The notes under the pieces: generated by a model | Database searches by the model: none | What the model saw: the letters and a program-made list of their open reading frames with translations, nothing else | Told to the model about the DNA's origin: nothing | Shown: positions 6,821 through 14,273 of the stretch, in pieces | Position numbering within the stretch: the stretch's first letter is position 1 | How the letters are laid out: each line of letters opens with the position of its first letter | Made by a program: the position numbers and the translations under genes | Assembly (NCBI GenBank): GCA_910588685.1 | Contig: CAJUPX010000026.1 | Span: 1-18,738 of the forward strand | Reading direction: 5' to 3' | Origin: an uncultured Christensenellaceae bacterium | GTDB taxonomy: Bacteria; Bacillota; Clostridia; Christensenellales; Borkfalkiaceae | Length of the DNA stretch: 18,738 nucleotides

Positions 6821-7672
6821 ATGCACGGCAGAAAAATTTATATCTTGTTCGCTCTGTTAGGAATGGCGGCGTTAATCGTCTGTTTTGTTGTCGGCGCGCT
6901 AAAACAACTTGACTGGCTTATTTTAACAGGCTTCGGCATATGTGCTGCCGATTTTATTATTGTGGGCATAACTTACGGCATTAGGTTTATTCGCGGGCTC
7001 AATGTTGAATTAAAGGAAAATGCCGCTGAAGAGCGCACCGCAGAAACGGAATCGGAACTTCTTAACAGAATAAATTCGTCAAATAGTAAAGAAGAGAGCT
7101 TAAAAGCGCAGGCTGTGTATTACGCCGGCGGAGCGGAAAACGCAGGCGAATTAATTGCTTCCGCATTCGGCTTTACCAAAGAAGGTAAAGAGGCTTTTAA
7201 AAAAGCTTCCAAAGTTGAAAAGGCAAAGGTAATAATTCTATTTTTGTGGTTTGGAATTACGCTTTTAACTTTTTTTGTTGGTATAACTCTTTCAAACCTC
7301 AAAATTCAGCCCGCAGGATTTATAACTATGGGCGCGGGCGGCGGGTCGTTCTTTTTAACTATAATCGGCGCGGTGATCTATAGCTCGGTTGAGCGCCGCG
7401 TATATTTCAGCTCAAAGCCGACGCTGAGGACGACGTCGCCCGGAGGAAAAATAAGAACAGGTATTGTTAAGCACTGTGAAATTCACAGTCAGCACAAGGT
7501 GGGTAACCAAACGCCGCGGATAAGCGGCACCCTATACCAAATCTGGGTATGGACATCGGATAAAGAACCGCTTGTTCGTCTGATTTGCTCTAAACGTTAT
7601 CAAAAATACGATAAAGTCAGTTTTTACGAAGGGCACGGATTGCGAATAAAGCGCAGAATTATAGAAGAGTAA
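6821..7672 (+). CDS. Four-helix membrane protein of unknown function
   Basis: A 283-residue protein that I do not recognise. Two hydrophobic segments lie near the N terminus (about 6-27 and 32-55), followed by a charged, Glu/Lys-rich loop (about 60-135). A second pair of segments (about 136-157 and 165-188) precedes a basic C-terminal region of about 95 residues with beta-like character. That arrangement suggests a two-plus-two membrane protein with a cytoplasmic middle loop and tail. The ATG is 2 nt after the gpsA stop, with no clear Shine-Dalgarno site, so it probably depends on translational coupling. It is the last gene before a terminator. The link with gpsA may hint at membrane lipid or envelope function, but that is only context. 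Confidence 0.8.
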   Translation: MHGRKIYILFALLGMAALIVCFVVGALKQLDWLILTGFGICAADFIIVGITYGIRFIRGLNVELKENAAEERTAETESELLNRINSSNSKEESLKAQAVYYAGGAENAGELIASAFGFTKEGKEAFKKASKVEKAKVIILFLWFGITLLTFFVGITLSNLKIQPAGFITMGAGGGSFFLTIIGAVIYSSVERRVYFSSKPTLRTTSPGGKIRTGIVKHCEIHSQHKVGNQTPRISGTLYQIWVWTSDKEPLVRLICSKRYQKYDKVSFYEGHGLRIKRRIIEE

Positions 7673-7731
7673 ATTTCAGTTAAAAAATAAACGTAACTCA
7701 CATTATTATAAAAAATTTGGCGAAGCCTTAA

Positions 7732-7762
7732 AATACGGTTGCTTTTTGAGTGCAACCGTATT
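7732..7762 (+). terminator. Hairpin terminator after the dnaX-gpsA operon
   Basis: AATACGGTTGC (7732-7742) pairs perfectly with GCAACCGTATT (7752-7762) over a 9-nt loop. The tail is AAAATTTTAT rather than a clean T-run, so termination may be partial and typA may receive some read-through. Confidence 0.65.
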
Positions 7763-7773
7763 AAAATTTTATA
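7746..7773 (+). promoter_or_regulatory. Possible weak promoter for typA
   Basis: TTGAGT (7746-7751), a 16-nt spacer and TTTATA (7768-7773) precede typA by about 27 nt and overlap the terminator hairpin. The -10 match is poor, so this is only a candidate. The typA Shine-Dalgarno site AAAGGA lies at 7784-7789. Confidence 0.3.
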
Positions 7774-7799
7774 GGTAAAAAATAAAGGATAAGTTTCAG

Positions 7800-9629
7800 A
7801 TGTTAAGAGAAGATTTAAGAAACGTGGCTATTATTGCGCACGTTGACCACGGTAAAACCACGCTTGTAGACGCAATGCTCAGACAGAGCAATACCTTTCG
7901 CGAAAATCAGTCTGTTGAAGAGCGCGTAATGGACTCGGGAGACCTTGAAAGGGAAAGAGGTATCACCATTCTTGCAAAAAATACGTCTATTCATTACAAG
8001 GGCGTAAAAGTTAACGTGGTGGACACGCCCGGTCACGCGGATTTCTCGGGCGAGGTGGAGCGCGTAATGATGATGGTTAACGGTGTGCTCGTGCTTGTTG
8101 ACGCCGCCGAGGGACCTATGCCGCAGACACGTTTCGTTGTGCAAAAGGCGCTGGAAATGGGGCACAGGCTGATAATCGTCGTAAATAAAATAGACCGTCC
8201 CGACGCGCGGCTTGCCGAAGTGCAGGACGAAATTTTAGAGCTCTTGTTGGAACTTGACGCTTCCGACGACCAGCTTATGAGCCCAGTGGTATGGTGCTCG
8301 GGCAGAGACGGTACTGCAACGCTTGATATAAACACTCCGGGCAAAGATTTAACTCCGCTTTTTGAAACGATTTTAACGCATATAAAGCCTATGGAAACGG
8401 ATACGGAGGGTGCAACGCAGGTGCTTGTGTCTTCAATAGATTATAACGAGTACGTAGGCAGAATAGGTATAGGCAGAATAGAGCGCGGCACCTTAAAACA
8501 GGGTCAGAGCGTAACCGTATGCAACTACAACAACGTACAGCTCCGCGCGCCCGGGAAAATTGCAAACCTCTATCAGATTGAGGGGTTGCAGCGCACTCCT
8601 TGCGAAGAGGCTAAGGCAGGCGATATAGTCTGCTTCTCGGGTCTTGAAAAAATAAACATAGGCGATACCGTCTGCGCAACCGACAGGGTTGAAGCGCATA
8701 AGTTCGTAAAAATTACCGAACCGACCGTTGAAATGACTTTTTCGGTCAACGATTCGCCGTTTGCAGGTAAGGACGGCAAATGGGTGACAACCCGCCACCT
8801 GCGCGACAGACTTTTCCGCGAACTTTTAAGGGACGTGTCGCTGCGCGTAGAAGAAACGGGTTCCGCGGACAGCTACCGCGTATGCGGCAGAGGAGAAATG
8901 CACCTGTCGATATTAATTGAAAATATGCGCCGCGAGGGATATGAATTTCAGGTTTCCACTCCGCGCGTTATGTTCAAGGAGATTAACGGCGAAAAGCACG
9001 AGCCTATGGAGCGTCTTATAATCGACGTGCCGGAAGATGCTACGGGCGCGGTTTTCCAGAGTATGGGCAACAGAAAAGGCGAGCTTGTGCATATGAGCGC
9101 GGTTGGCACGCGTACGCGCCTGGAATTTGTCATCCCGGCTCGAGGTTTGTTCGGCTACAAGTCTGAATTTTTAACTTCGACAAAAGGCGAGGGCGTAATG
9201 AACAGCGTATTTTTCGAGTATCAGCCTTATAAAGGCGAGCTGTTGCGCAGAAATACGGGCTCGCTTGTCGCTTTTGAAACGGGCGACGCGGTAACTTACG
9301 GGCTTTTCAATGCACAGGGCAGAGGCGCGTTGTTTATCGGCGCGGGTACGCCGGTTTACGAGGGTATGGTAGTCGGCGAATCGCCTAAAAACGAGGATAT
9401 AAACGTTAACGTTTGTAAAACAAAACACCTTACAAATACGCGTTCGAGTTCGAGTGACGATGCTCTCAGACTTATAACTCCCAAGAAAATGAGCCTTGAA
9501 GAGTGCCTCGAATTTATCGGTGACGACGAGCTTTTAGAAATAACGCCTAAAAATATAAGAATAAGAAAACGTATTTTAAACAGCGAGCTGCGCGCAAAAG
9601 CCCGTGCAAAGGAAAAGAAAGGTATTTAA
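7800..9629 (+). CDS. typA: Ribosome-associated GTPase TypA/BipA
   Basis: A 609-residue translational GTPase of the EF-G/LepA superfamily that binds the ribosome and helps 50S assembly and growth under stress such as cold. GTPase motifs are intact: G1 AHVDHGKT (13-20), G2 RGIT (53-56), G3 DTPGH (75-79), G4 NKID (129-132). Domain II (about 205-300), domains III and V, and the BipA-specific C-terminal domain follow; the last contains TNTRSSSSDDALRL and the closing KIRIRKRIL-like segment. Length matches the family (about 605-615). It is flanked by terminators on both sides and is probably a single-gene unit. The start ATG has AAAGGA 10 nt upstream. Confidence 0.96.
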   Translation: MLREDLRNVAIIAHVDHGKTTLVDAMLRQSNTFRENQSVEERVMDSGDLERERGITILAKNTSIHYKGVKVNVVDTPGHADFSGEVERVMMMVNGVLVLVDAAEGPMPQTRFVVQKALEMGHRLIIVVNKIDRPDARLAEVQDEILELLLELDASDDQLMSPVVWCSGRDGTATLDINTPGKDLTPLFETILTHIKPMETDTEGATQVLVSSIDYNEYVGRIGIGRIERGTLKQGQSVTVCNYNNVQLRAPGKIANLYQIEGLQRTPCEEAKAGDIVCFSGLEKINIGDTVCATDRVEAHKFVKITEPTVEMTFSVNDSPFAGKDGKWVTTRHLRDRLFRELLRDVSLRVEETGSADSYRVCGRGEMHLSILIENMRREGYEFQVSTPRVMFKEINGEKHEPMERLIIDVPEDATGAVFQSMGNRKGELVHMSAVGTRTRLEFVIPARGLFGYKSEFLTSTKGEGVMNSVFFEYQPYKGELLRRNTGSLVAFETGDAVTYGLFNAQGRGALFIGAGTPVYEGMVVGESPKNEDINVNVCKTKHLTNTRSSSSDDALRLITPKKMSLEECLEFIGDDELLEITPKNIRIRKRILNSELRAKARAKEKKGI

Positions 9630-9631
9630 TT

Positions 9632-9659
9632 AAAAGGACTCCCGCGGGAGTTCTTTTTT
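9632..9659 (+). terminator. Intrinsic terminator of typA
   Basis: A GC-rich stem centred on CCCGCGGG (flanked by GGACT and AGTTC, with one G-T pair) is followed by six T at 9654-9659. Upstream A residues can extend the stem into the T-run. It lies 2 nt after the typA stop. Confidence 0.88.
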
Positions 9660-9693
9660 ATACGACCGGCTAACCGTGTAAACGGTATTTTAT

Positions 9694-9722
9694 TTGACAC
9701 AGCGCGTGCGCGGTGATACAAT
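9694..9722 (+). promoter_or_regulatory. Strong sigma-A promoter of nfnAB
   Basis: A consensus -35 TTGACA (9694-9699), 17-nt spacer, and TACAAT (9717-9722) preceded by TG at 9714-9715 (extended -10). The expected start is about 9729, giving a 22-nt leader that holds the CAGGTG ribosome-binding site. This is one of the two best promoter matches in the window and suggests high expression. Confidence 0.88.
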
Positions 9723-9750
9723 AAAATCAGTAAAAATATTCAGGTGCTTA

Positions 9751-10593
9751 ATGTATAAAATTATCAACAAAAAAATACTCAATCCAACCGTCACAATGAT
9801 GGATATTTATGCTCCGCTTGTTGCAAAAAAAGCGGAAGCCGGTCAGTTTATAATTTTGCGGGTAGACGAAAACGGTGAAAGAATACCGTTGACCGTTGCC
9901 GGATACGACAGAACGGCGGGCACGGTTAAAATAATTTTCCAGATTGTCGGCGCAACAACTATGCGCCTGAATTTAAAAAAAGAGGGAGAATATATTCAGG
10001 ATTTTGCAGGACCGCTCGGTTGCGCGACGCGTACGGACGGACTTAAAAAAGTGTGCATTGTTGGTGGCGGTGTAGGCTGTGCAATAGCTCTTCCCGTAGC
10101 GCAGAAACTGCACTCGCTCGGTTGCGAGGTGCATTCCGTAATAGGATTCAGAAGCAAGGATTTGCTTATTTTAGAGGACGAATTTAAAGCGTGCTCGGAT
10201 AAACTCACGGTTATGACCGACGACGGCAGCTACGGCAGGCAGGGCGTTGTAACCGCGCCTTTGAAAGAGGCAATAGAAAGCGGCGAAAAATACGATGAAG
10301 TTATCGCAATAGGTCCGCTTATAATGATGAAATTCGTAGTTGCAACTACAAAACCGTACGGTGTACCTACGACCGTATCAATGAACCCTATAATGATTGA
10401 CGGAACAGGGATGTGCGGCGGCTGCCGTTTAACAGTAGGCGGCAAAATTAAATTTGCCTGCGTTGACGGTCCCGATTTTAACGGTTTTGAGGTCGATTTT
10501 GACGAAGCTATGGCAAGAGCGGGCGCATACTCCGAATTTGAACGCAAAGAGAGGGATAAGTGCTGCAATCTCTTTAAAAAGGAGGTAAAATAA
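9751..10593 (+). CDS. nfnA: NfnA: ferredoxin-NADP+ oxidoreductase small subunit
   Basis: A 280-residue flavoprotein of the PyrK/ferredoxin-reductase type. With NfnB it forms the electron-bifurcating transhydrogenase linking NADH, NADPH and reduced ferredoxin in anaerobes. An N-terminal FAD-binding barrel (about 1-95, with RIPLTVAGYD) leads to an NAD-binding domain starting VCIVGGGVGCA (101-111). The C-terminal [2Fe-2S] site is visible as D218...C222-x2-C225...C237. A TTG at 9694 would add 19 residues, but that TTG is the -35 box, so I chose ATG 9751 with CAGGTG about 5 nt upstream. The stop overlaps the NfnB start (TAATG). Sulfide-dehydrogenase-like or glutamate-synthase-linked roles are the alternatives; the paired gene favours NfnAB. 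Confidence 0.9.
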   Translation: MYKIINKKILNPTVTMMDIYAPLVAKKAEAGQFIILRVDENGERIPLTVAGYDRTAGTVKIIFQIVGATTMRLNLKKEGEYIQDFAGPLGCATRTDGLKKVCIVGGGVGCAIALPVAQKLHSLGCEVHSVIGFRSKDLLILEDEFKACSDKLTVMTDDGSYGRQGVVTAPLKEAIESGEKYDEVIAIGPLIMMKFVVATTKPYGVPTTVSMNPIMIDGTGMCGGCRLTVGGKIKFACVDGPDFNGFEVDFDEAMARAGAYSEFERKERDKCCNLFKKEVK

Positions 10594-12449
10594 TGGCTAT
10601 CCAACCTAAAAAACATTCAATGCCGGTACAGCAACCGGAAATCAGAGCGCATAATTTTAAGGAAGTTGCGCTCGGATATTCAGAGCAAACCGCCGTTGCC
10701 GAGGCTCAGAGATGTTTAAACTGTAAAAATAAGCCGTGCGTTGAGGGCTGCCCTGTAAACATCTCTATTCCCGACTTTATAACCAAAATCAAACAGTCCG
10801 ACTTTGAGGGGGCTTACGAAGTTATAACAAAAAACTCGTCGCTTCCCGCCGTTTGCGGCAGAGTCTGTCCGCAGGAAACGCAGTGCGAGAGCAAATGCAC
10901 GCTCGGAATAAAGTTTGAACCGGTCGGGATAGGCAGGCTTGAACGTTTTGTCGCCGATTATCATAACGCTTATTTTAATGGAAAACCGGTAATTCCAGAG
11001 TTTAACGGTCACAGAGTTGCCGTAGTAGGGTCGGGTCCGTCCGGACTTACCTGCGCCGGCGAACTTGCTAAAAAGGGTTATAAGGTTACAGTTTTTGAAG
11101 CGTTGCACCTTGCCGGCGGCGTGCTCGTTTACGGAATACCTGAGTTCAGGCTCCCCAAAGCTATCGTGCAAAAAGAGGTGGAAACTCTTAAAAGCTACGG
11201 CGTAGAATTTGAAACCAACGTTGTAATAGGCAAAACGATAACGGTAGACGAACTTTTTGAGGACGGCTACGAGGCTGTGTTCATAGGCTCGGGTGCGGGA
11301 TTGCCGCGCTTTATGGGTATACCCGGCGAAAGTTTAAAGGGCGTTTACTCGGCGAACGAGTTTTTAACGCGCGCAAATCTTATGAAAGCCTACGAGGGCA
11401 ATGCGCAAACGCCTGTAATGCACGCAAAAAACGTGGCGGTAGTAGGCGGAGGCAACGTGGCAATGGATGCAGCGCGTACTGCGTTAAGGCTTGGTGCAGA
11501 AAACGTTTATATTGTCTACCGTCGGTCTATGGAAGAGCTGCCTGCCCGCCGTGAGGAAGTGGAGCACGCCGGGGAAGAGGGGATAAAGTTTGAAATTCTC
11601 CGCAATCCTGTGGAACTTATAGGATACAGCAATCCCGACGACAAGCGCGACCCGAAAAACGGTTTTGTGACCGGTATGAAAGTTATTAAATGCAAACTCG
11701 GCGAACCTGACGAAAAAGGCAGGCGCAGACCGGTAGAGATTGCGGGCAGCGAATACGTAATTCCTGTTGACTGCGTTATAATGTCTATAGGCACAAGTCC
11801 CAACCCGCTGATAAAAAATACAACCTCCGGACTCGACGTAAATAAGCACGGCGGTATAATAGTAGAGGAAACTACGGGGGAGACCTCCAAAGAAAACGTT
11901 TACGCCGGCGGCGACGCTGTTACGGGCGCGGCAACGGTTATACTTGCGATGGGTGCGGGCAAAACGGCGGCAAAGGCAATTGACCAAAAATTGTCAAATA
12001 TTTCTAAAACTAATGCACATAATAAAAATATGATTATTGTTAACGAAATTTATGAAGCATTTGACTATAGCGAAAAGCTAGTTGTATACAACGACAATAA
12101 AACCTGCACGTACAATCCGTCCCAAACTAAGTACAACGAAATTATGGAATTATGGAATAAAATGCTTGACGGCAGCCACCCTATGCCTGCGCTCGGCGTA
12201 AGCATTAACGACTATACCCTGCGCGAAAGGGAGCAAGGATTGTGGGTTGAATTTGTTTTTGATGAGGCGGTAGAGTGTTACGGTATGCCGTTTGAAAAAC
12301 TTCTTATAAACGTGAACAAAGATTTTTACGGCTTTAATTTAATACGGTATACAAATGAGCACGGGTATGACGGAAGATGTTACTATATTGATTTAGCCGG
12401 TAAAAATATGAGCGAATTTTACGATTATTTGCTCAATATTAAGCGTTAA
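10593..12449 (+). CDS. nfnB: NfnB (GltD-like NADPH oxidoreductase) with unknown C-terminal extension
   Basis: A 618-residue protein, about 150 longer than a normal NfnB. The N-terminal part (1-about 467) is standard. Two [4Fe-4S] sets are present, Cys41/44/49/53 and Cys88/92/98/102. An FAD site VAVVGSGPSG lies at 142-151 and an NADPH site VAVVGGGNVA at 281-290. The family ending YAGGDAVTGAATVILAMGAG closes the oxidoreductase part. A short Ser/Asn/Lys linker (about 468-479) follows, then a compact region (480-618) with ALGVSIN, GLWVEF and NLIRYTNEHGYDGRC that I do not recognise. The reading frame is unbroken, and the internal ATG at 12030 has no ribosome-binding site, so fusion is more likely than a separate gene. 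The extension is more AT-rich than the core. AAGGAGG precedes the start. Confidence 0.9.
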   Translation: MAIQPKKHSMPVQQPEIRAHNFKEVALGYSEQTAVAEAQRCLNCKNKPCVEGCPVNISIPDFITKIKQSDFEGAYEVITKNSSLPAVCGRVCPQETQCESKCTLGIKFEPVGIGRLERFVADYHNAYFNGKPVIPEFNGHRVAVVGSGPSGLTCAGELAKKGYKVTVFEALHLAGGVLVYGIPEFRLPKAIVQKEVETLKSYGVEFETNVVIGKTITVDELFEDGYEAVFIGSGAGLPRFMGIPGESLKGVYSANEFLTRANLMKAYEGNAQTPVMHAKNVAVVGGGNVAMDAARTALRLGAENVYIVYRRSMEELPARREEVEHAGEEGIKFEILRNPVELIGYSNPDDKRDPKNGFVTGMKVIKCKLGEPDEKGRRRPVEIAGSEYVIPVDCVIMSIGTSPNPLIKNTTSGLDVNKHGGIIVEETTGETSKENVYAGGDAVTGAATVILAMGAGKTAAKAIDQKLSNISKTNAHNKNMIIVNEIYEAFDYSEKLVVYNDNKTCTYNPSQTKYNEIMELWNKMLDGSHPMPALGVSINDYTLREREQGLWVEFVFDEAVECYGMPFEKLLINVNKDFYGFNLIRYTNEHGYDGRCYYIDLAGKNMSEFYDYLLNIKR

Positions 12450-12554
12450 CGTAGTACTATGTCACACATAATTGAGTGGTTTTAGTGTAAAAACAGTATT
12501 ATTGATGAGTTTCTGTATAACCTAGGGAATAATTTAAATTTAAAAAACAAACAA

Positions 12555-12578
12555 AAAGCCCTGCATTCGCAGGGCTTT
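12555..12578. terminator. Bidirectional terminator between nfnB and the TSCPD gene
   Basis: A 10-bp perfect stem AAAGCCCTGC / GCAGGGCTTT with the ATTC tetraloop. On the plus strand the tail is TAATTTAATATTTTATTTTTT. On the minus strand it is TTTGTTTGTTTTTTA. It serves both converging units. The remaining bases between 12450 and 12554 show nothing I can call. Confidence 0.9.
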
Positions 12579-12589
12579 AATTTAATATT

Positions 12590-12850
12590 TTATTTTTTAT
12601 TTTCGAGTGATTTTTTATACGCCGCAATGGCTTTTGAAAGCTGGTCGGGACAGGAGGTGTTGTTTCTGCATTTAACTCCCGCAAGGGTTGCGGCAATTTC
12701 GTCTATGTCCTTACCTTCTATGAGTTTTGAAACGCCTTGCAGATTTCCGCTGCAACCGCCTATAAATTTAACGCCGTGGATTTTATTTTCGTTGTCAACG
12801 TCAAAAATTATTTGGCGCGAACAAGTTCCTGATGTAAAATAAGTAAACAT
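12590..12850 (-). CDS. TSCPD domain protein (TIGR03905 type)
   Basis: An 86-residue protein made of one TSCPD domain, also found at the C terminus of vitamin-B12-dependent ribonucleotide reductases. The hallmarks are GTCS (8-11), FIGGCSGN (29-36), GVKC (58-61) and NTSCPDQL (64-71). Four conserved cysteines (10, 33, 61, 67) suggest metal binding or redox chemistry. The biochemical role of the stand-alone family is unknown to me. The start has a strong AGGAG site that overlaps the TAG stop of the upstream DUF4364 gene, so the two are co-transcribed and probably coupled. Confidence 0.92.
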   Translation of the reverse strand: MFTYFTSGTCSRQIIFDVDNENKIHGVKFIGGCSGNLQGVSKLIEGKDIDEIAATLAGVKCRNNTSCPDQLSKAIAAYKKSLENKK

Positions 12851-12858
12851 AAATTCTC

Positions 12859-13383
12859 CTAATCACAAAGGTTTTCATAAACCGCCGAATAGAGATCGGC
12901 AGCTTTTTCTTCCCATTTTTTATAAATTGTTTTTGCGGTTTTTTTGTCCGGAACCACAAATTTCAAGTCGAGCAGAGGTTGAACCGGGGCAAGTATTTTT
13001 AAAACAACAGTATATGTGCCGTCGGCGTTCTGGTAGTAGTCAGAGTGGCATTCCTGTCTGTTGCGGTATCTCGCGCTGTTCTTTTTTACAAACTGCGAAA
13101 TTTCTTCTCTTACGCTCTTCGGTATATTAATATAAAAATTTGCCAGCGTTTCTCTGCCGTCGGGTGTTATTGAATACAGCGTATCGTCGTTTTCATCCAC
13201 AATACATATAAAATTATCGTCTTTGAGTTTATGAAGGACGTTAACGCAGTCCATATATCCCATCCAGTTATTAGAGGAAGAGCACATATCAACGATGGTG
13301 CGTTCGGAAAGCGCCGACTCCATTTTATCGAAGACGAATAAAATTATTAATTTGTTTGTAGATGTTTCACCCGTATTCAGCAT
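12859..13383 (-). CDS. DUF4364 family protein (winged-helix-like)
   Basis: A 174-residue protein of the DUF4364 family, common in Clostridia and of unproven role. The N-terminal part (about 5-85) has the helix-turn-helix character of a winged-helix regulator: NKLIILFVFDKM, VNVLHKLKDDNFICIV, then LYSITPDGRETL, the usual wing and hinge. The C-terminal part (about 90-174) is predicted to be alpha/beta. A TTG at 13389 would add two residues, but ATG 13383 is preferred. No Shine-Dalgarno site precedes either start. The downstream TSCPD gene is 8 nt away. Divergent from the 249-residue unknown protein, with about 140 nt between starts. A transcription-regulator role is inferred from the fold pattern. 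Confidence 0.87.
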   Translation of the reverse strand: MLNTGETSTNKLIILFVFDKMESALSERTIVDMCSSSNNWMGYMDCVNVLHKLKDDNFICIVDENDDTLYSITPDGRETLANFYINIPKSVREEISQFVKKNSARYRNRQECHSDYYQNADGTYTVVLKILAPVQPLLDLKFVVPDKKTAKTIYKKWEEKAADLYSAVYENLCD

Positions 13384-13416
13384 AAACAATTATATCTTAA
13401 AAGTAAATTTTAATCT

Positions 13417-13445
13417 ATTATACAAAATAATTTCCCGAAAAGCAA
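13417..13445 (-). promoter_or_regulatory. Promoter of the DUF4364-TSCPD pair
   Basis: On the minus strand TTGCTT (13445-13440), 17-nt spacer, TATAAT (13422-13417); expected start about 13410, giving a 27-nt leader without a Shine-Dalgarno site. A second TATAAT at 13394-13389, with a poor -35, would start transcription right at the ATG (about 13382-13383). Confidence 0.65.
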
Positions 13446-13484
13446 GATAATTTGTTAAAATTAATTTAATTTTGCCAAATGATA

Positions 13485-13493
13485 TGATATAAT
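13485..13493 (+). promoter_or_regulatory. Extended -10 promoter for the unknown/Nudix pair
   Basis: TGATATAAT (13485-13493) is a good extended -10 element; the -35 position (13465-13470, TTTAAT) matches poorly, as is common with extended -10 promoters. Expected start about 13500, 24 nt before the ATG at 13524. It is back-to-back with the DUF4364 promoter. Confidence 0.6.
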
Positions 13494-13523
13494 TATAAAA
13501 AAATATTTGGCGGTATGTAATAT

Positions 13524-14273
13524 ATGGATACAAAAGAACAGATTAAATCGTTTTTAAACGCCTGTGCCGAACTTAAAAACTGCAAATTCATAATGGCTAC
13601 TACAAATTTAAAAGATTTGCTCAAAAGAATAGTAAACTGTTCCGAGCTTTACCGGCTTTTTGAGGCGGTAACTAAAGATTTTGATTATCTTTTAGTAAAA
13701 TCCAAGTGTCTTGTATCTTCAAACGACGGCATTTTTTCAAAGAGTTACGTTCTTTTACCTCAGACGATAGGCGAAAGGCTTGCGTTTATTTTTTGTCTGT
13801 TAGTTGAATTTGATAGGGAAACTGTTAATTTTAACGATTTTCTGCGCGTATACTATCAGGAGGACGGCAGTTATTACGCAGGTTATCTCAGCTTTTGCTC
13901 GCAGATAATCGACAGCCTCTCCGAGTGCATAGAGCACGTATTCCGCAGTAAACTTGCCGAGCCCGATTTAAAAATCGAAAATTCTCTGCCGCCTGCAGAC
14001 TATAAAAAAGCCGAGCTTGTTTCGGCTATAAGTCTTTCGCTTTCCCGGGAAATGAGTTTTATAGAGAGCTCCTCACTTTCCGACGACGATAAAGAGAGCG
14101 CGGTTAAAATTCTGTCGGGGCTCAATACCGCTGTAAAGTACGGCGACGAGGAGCTTATAGACGCGCTGCTATGCGGATATAATTATTTTATCCTTTATAA
14201 TAAATGTCAGTCCGACGGTATCGAAGCGCTGATAAATTTAATTCTCGAATACGTCGGTGGGGAAACGGTGTGA
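13524..14273 (+). CDS. Hypothetical soluble protein, coupled to the Nudix gene
   Basis: A 249-residue protein that I do not recognise. It has no membrane segment or signal peptide and appears mainly alpha-helical, with several Leu/Ile-rich helices (for example ERLAFIFCLLVEF near 90-105 and EALINLILEYV at the end) and a acidic C-terminal half. It contains scattered cysteines with no metal-binding spacing. The start ATG follows a weak GGCGGT about 10 nt upstream. Its TGA overlaps the GTG of the Nudix gene (GTGA, 14270-14273), which implies the two are translated together and possibly act on the same process. The divergent DUF4364 gene may regulate it, but that is a guess from position alone. 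Confidence 0.78.
   Translation: MDTKEQIKSFLNACAELKNCKFIMATTNLKDLLKRIVNCSELYRLFEAVTKDFDYLLVKSKCLVSSNDGIFSKSYVLLPQTIGERLAFIFCLLVEFDRETVNFNDFLRVYYQEDGSYYAGYLSFCSQIIDSLSECIEHVFRSKLAEPDLKIENSLPPADYKKAELVSAISLSLSREMSFIESSSLSDDDKESAVKILSGLNTAVKYGDEELIDALLCGYNYFILYNKCQSDGIEALINLILEYVGGETV

Noticed and set aside
12030..12449. Separate gene starting at internal ATG 12030 within nfnB
   Set aside because: No ribosome-binding site precedes it and the frame is continuous with NfnB without a stop, so I treat it as a fused domain.
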